A stretch of DNA of 5,581 nt from Gammaproteobacteria bacterium (GTDB taxonomy: Bacteria > Pseudomonadota > Gammaproteobacteria > Pseudomonadales > Pseudomonadaceae): the NCBI GenBank assembly GCA_012800475.1, contig JAAZJF010000126.1, positions 1 through 5,581 on the forward strand, written 5' to 3'. The position numbers and the translations under genes are program-made. Each line of letters opens with the position of its first letter. The stretch's first letter is position 1. Positions 5,250 through 5,581 of this stretch are shown piece after piece. The notes beneath the pieces were generated by a model that was given only the letters and a program-made list of their open reading frames with translations, was not told where the DNA came from and did not search any database.

Positions 5250-5581
5250 ATGACGCAAATATCTGAACGTATTTTAGTTCAAGCACACTTGGCGGCGAAG
5301 CAGGTTGAAGAGCTTACGCCTGAGCAAGAAGCACATTACTCTGAACGTATTATTGCTGAGCTGAAAGCGCAAGATGCTGTTTTAGTCGCGCACTATTATT
5401 GTGATCCCGTTATTCAAGAACTGGCTGAGAAAAGTGGCGGTTGTGTCGCTGACTCGCTAGAAATGGCACGCTTTGGTAGTGAGCATAGCGCGCAAACACT
5501 AGTGGTTGCTGGTGTGCGCTTTATGGGTGAGACTGCAAAAATTCTCAACCCTGAAAAACGTATTTTAATGCCCACTCTGGA
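5250..5581 (+). CDS. nadA: NadA, quinolinate synthase (3' end outside window)
   Basis: NadA condenses iminoaspartate (from NadB) with dihydroxyacetone phosphate to give quinolinate, the first committed pyridine of de novo NAD synthesis; it is a cytoplasmic [4Fe-4S] enzyme. The frame starts at ATG 5250 with GAGGA at 5236–5240, 9 bases upstream, and stays open to the right edge (110 full codons). Seen: VLVAHYYCDPVIQELAE (44–60), GGCVADSLEMARFG (63–76), VVAGVRFMGETAKILNPEKR (85–104) and MPTLE at the edge, typical of the first domain of Pseudomonas-type NadA. The full protein is usually about 350 residues, so roughly two thirds, including the first expected cluster cysteine just beyond MPTLEA, is missing. 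It follows the tRNA by 111 bases and is probably its own transcription unit or partly read through from the tRNA. Confidence 0.95.
   Translation, partial: MTQISERILVQAHLAAKQVEELTPEQEAHYSERIIAELKAQDAVLVAHYYCDPVIQELAEKSGGCVADSLEMARFGSEHSAQTLVVAGVRFMGETAKILNPEKRILMPTL

Noticed and set aside
5078..5266. Plus-strand open frame starting MVEQLAFNQLVVGSNPTRPTN
   Set aside because: It begins inside the tRNA and reads through its T arm; a typical false call over a tRNA.
5047..5286. Minus-strand open frame containing VGRVGFEPTTNWLKANCS
   Set aside because: This is the well-known spurious translation of the antisense strand of a tRNA gene; it covers tRNA-Lys and the nadA leader and has no independent support.

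Overview
The window is a chromosomal housekeeping segment from a gamma-proteobacterium, most likely a member of the Pseudomonadaceae. The order tolA–tolB–pal(oprL)–cpoB(ybgF)–queE–queC–tRNA-Lys(UUU)–nadA, all on the + strand, is the Pseudomonas arrangement. The proteins also read like Pseudomonas family members: Pal starts MEMLKFGKFAAL, QueE starts MQNTLRITEIFYSLQGET and NadA starts MTQISERILVQAHLAAKQ. Base composition looks roughly balanced and many third positions are A/T. That is lower in GC than P. aeruginosa or P. putida and suggests a low-GC pseudomonad lineage; the species cannot be fixed from this sequence.

Left part (1–3501): the end of the Tol-Pal cell-envelope operon. tolA enters from the left edge, with its Ala/Lys-rich helix and C-terminal domain present and its membrane anchor outside the window. 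tolB follows with a 4-base overlap (GTGA), then pal after 54 bases and cpoB after 12 bases. Together they encode the trans-envelope machine that constricts the outer membrane at division (TolA–TolB–Pal) and the periplasmic coordinator CpoB. The tolB frame is broken by an apparent single-base loss near 1012–1016, the most notable anomaly of the window.

Middle (3502–5004): a 112-base gap with two strong predicted hairpins leads into queE (radical SAM CDG synthase). queC (preQ0 synthase) comes 65 bases further on. These are two consecutive steps of 7-deazaguanine (queuosine precursor) synthesis.

Right part (5005–5581): a promoter whose A/T-rich upstream part overlaps the queC stop drives tRNA-Lys(UUU). 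The tRNA has a 7-base D-loop and an A·C mismatch in its T stem. A possible weak terminator overlaps the tRNA CCA end. nadA (quinolinate synthase, NAD biosynthesis) then starts at 5250 with a good ribosome binding site and runs off the right edge.

No mobile element, CRISPR array or novel gene system was found. The points worth checking are the tolB frameshift, the structured queE leader and the two departures of the tRNA from the usual tRNA-Lys.
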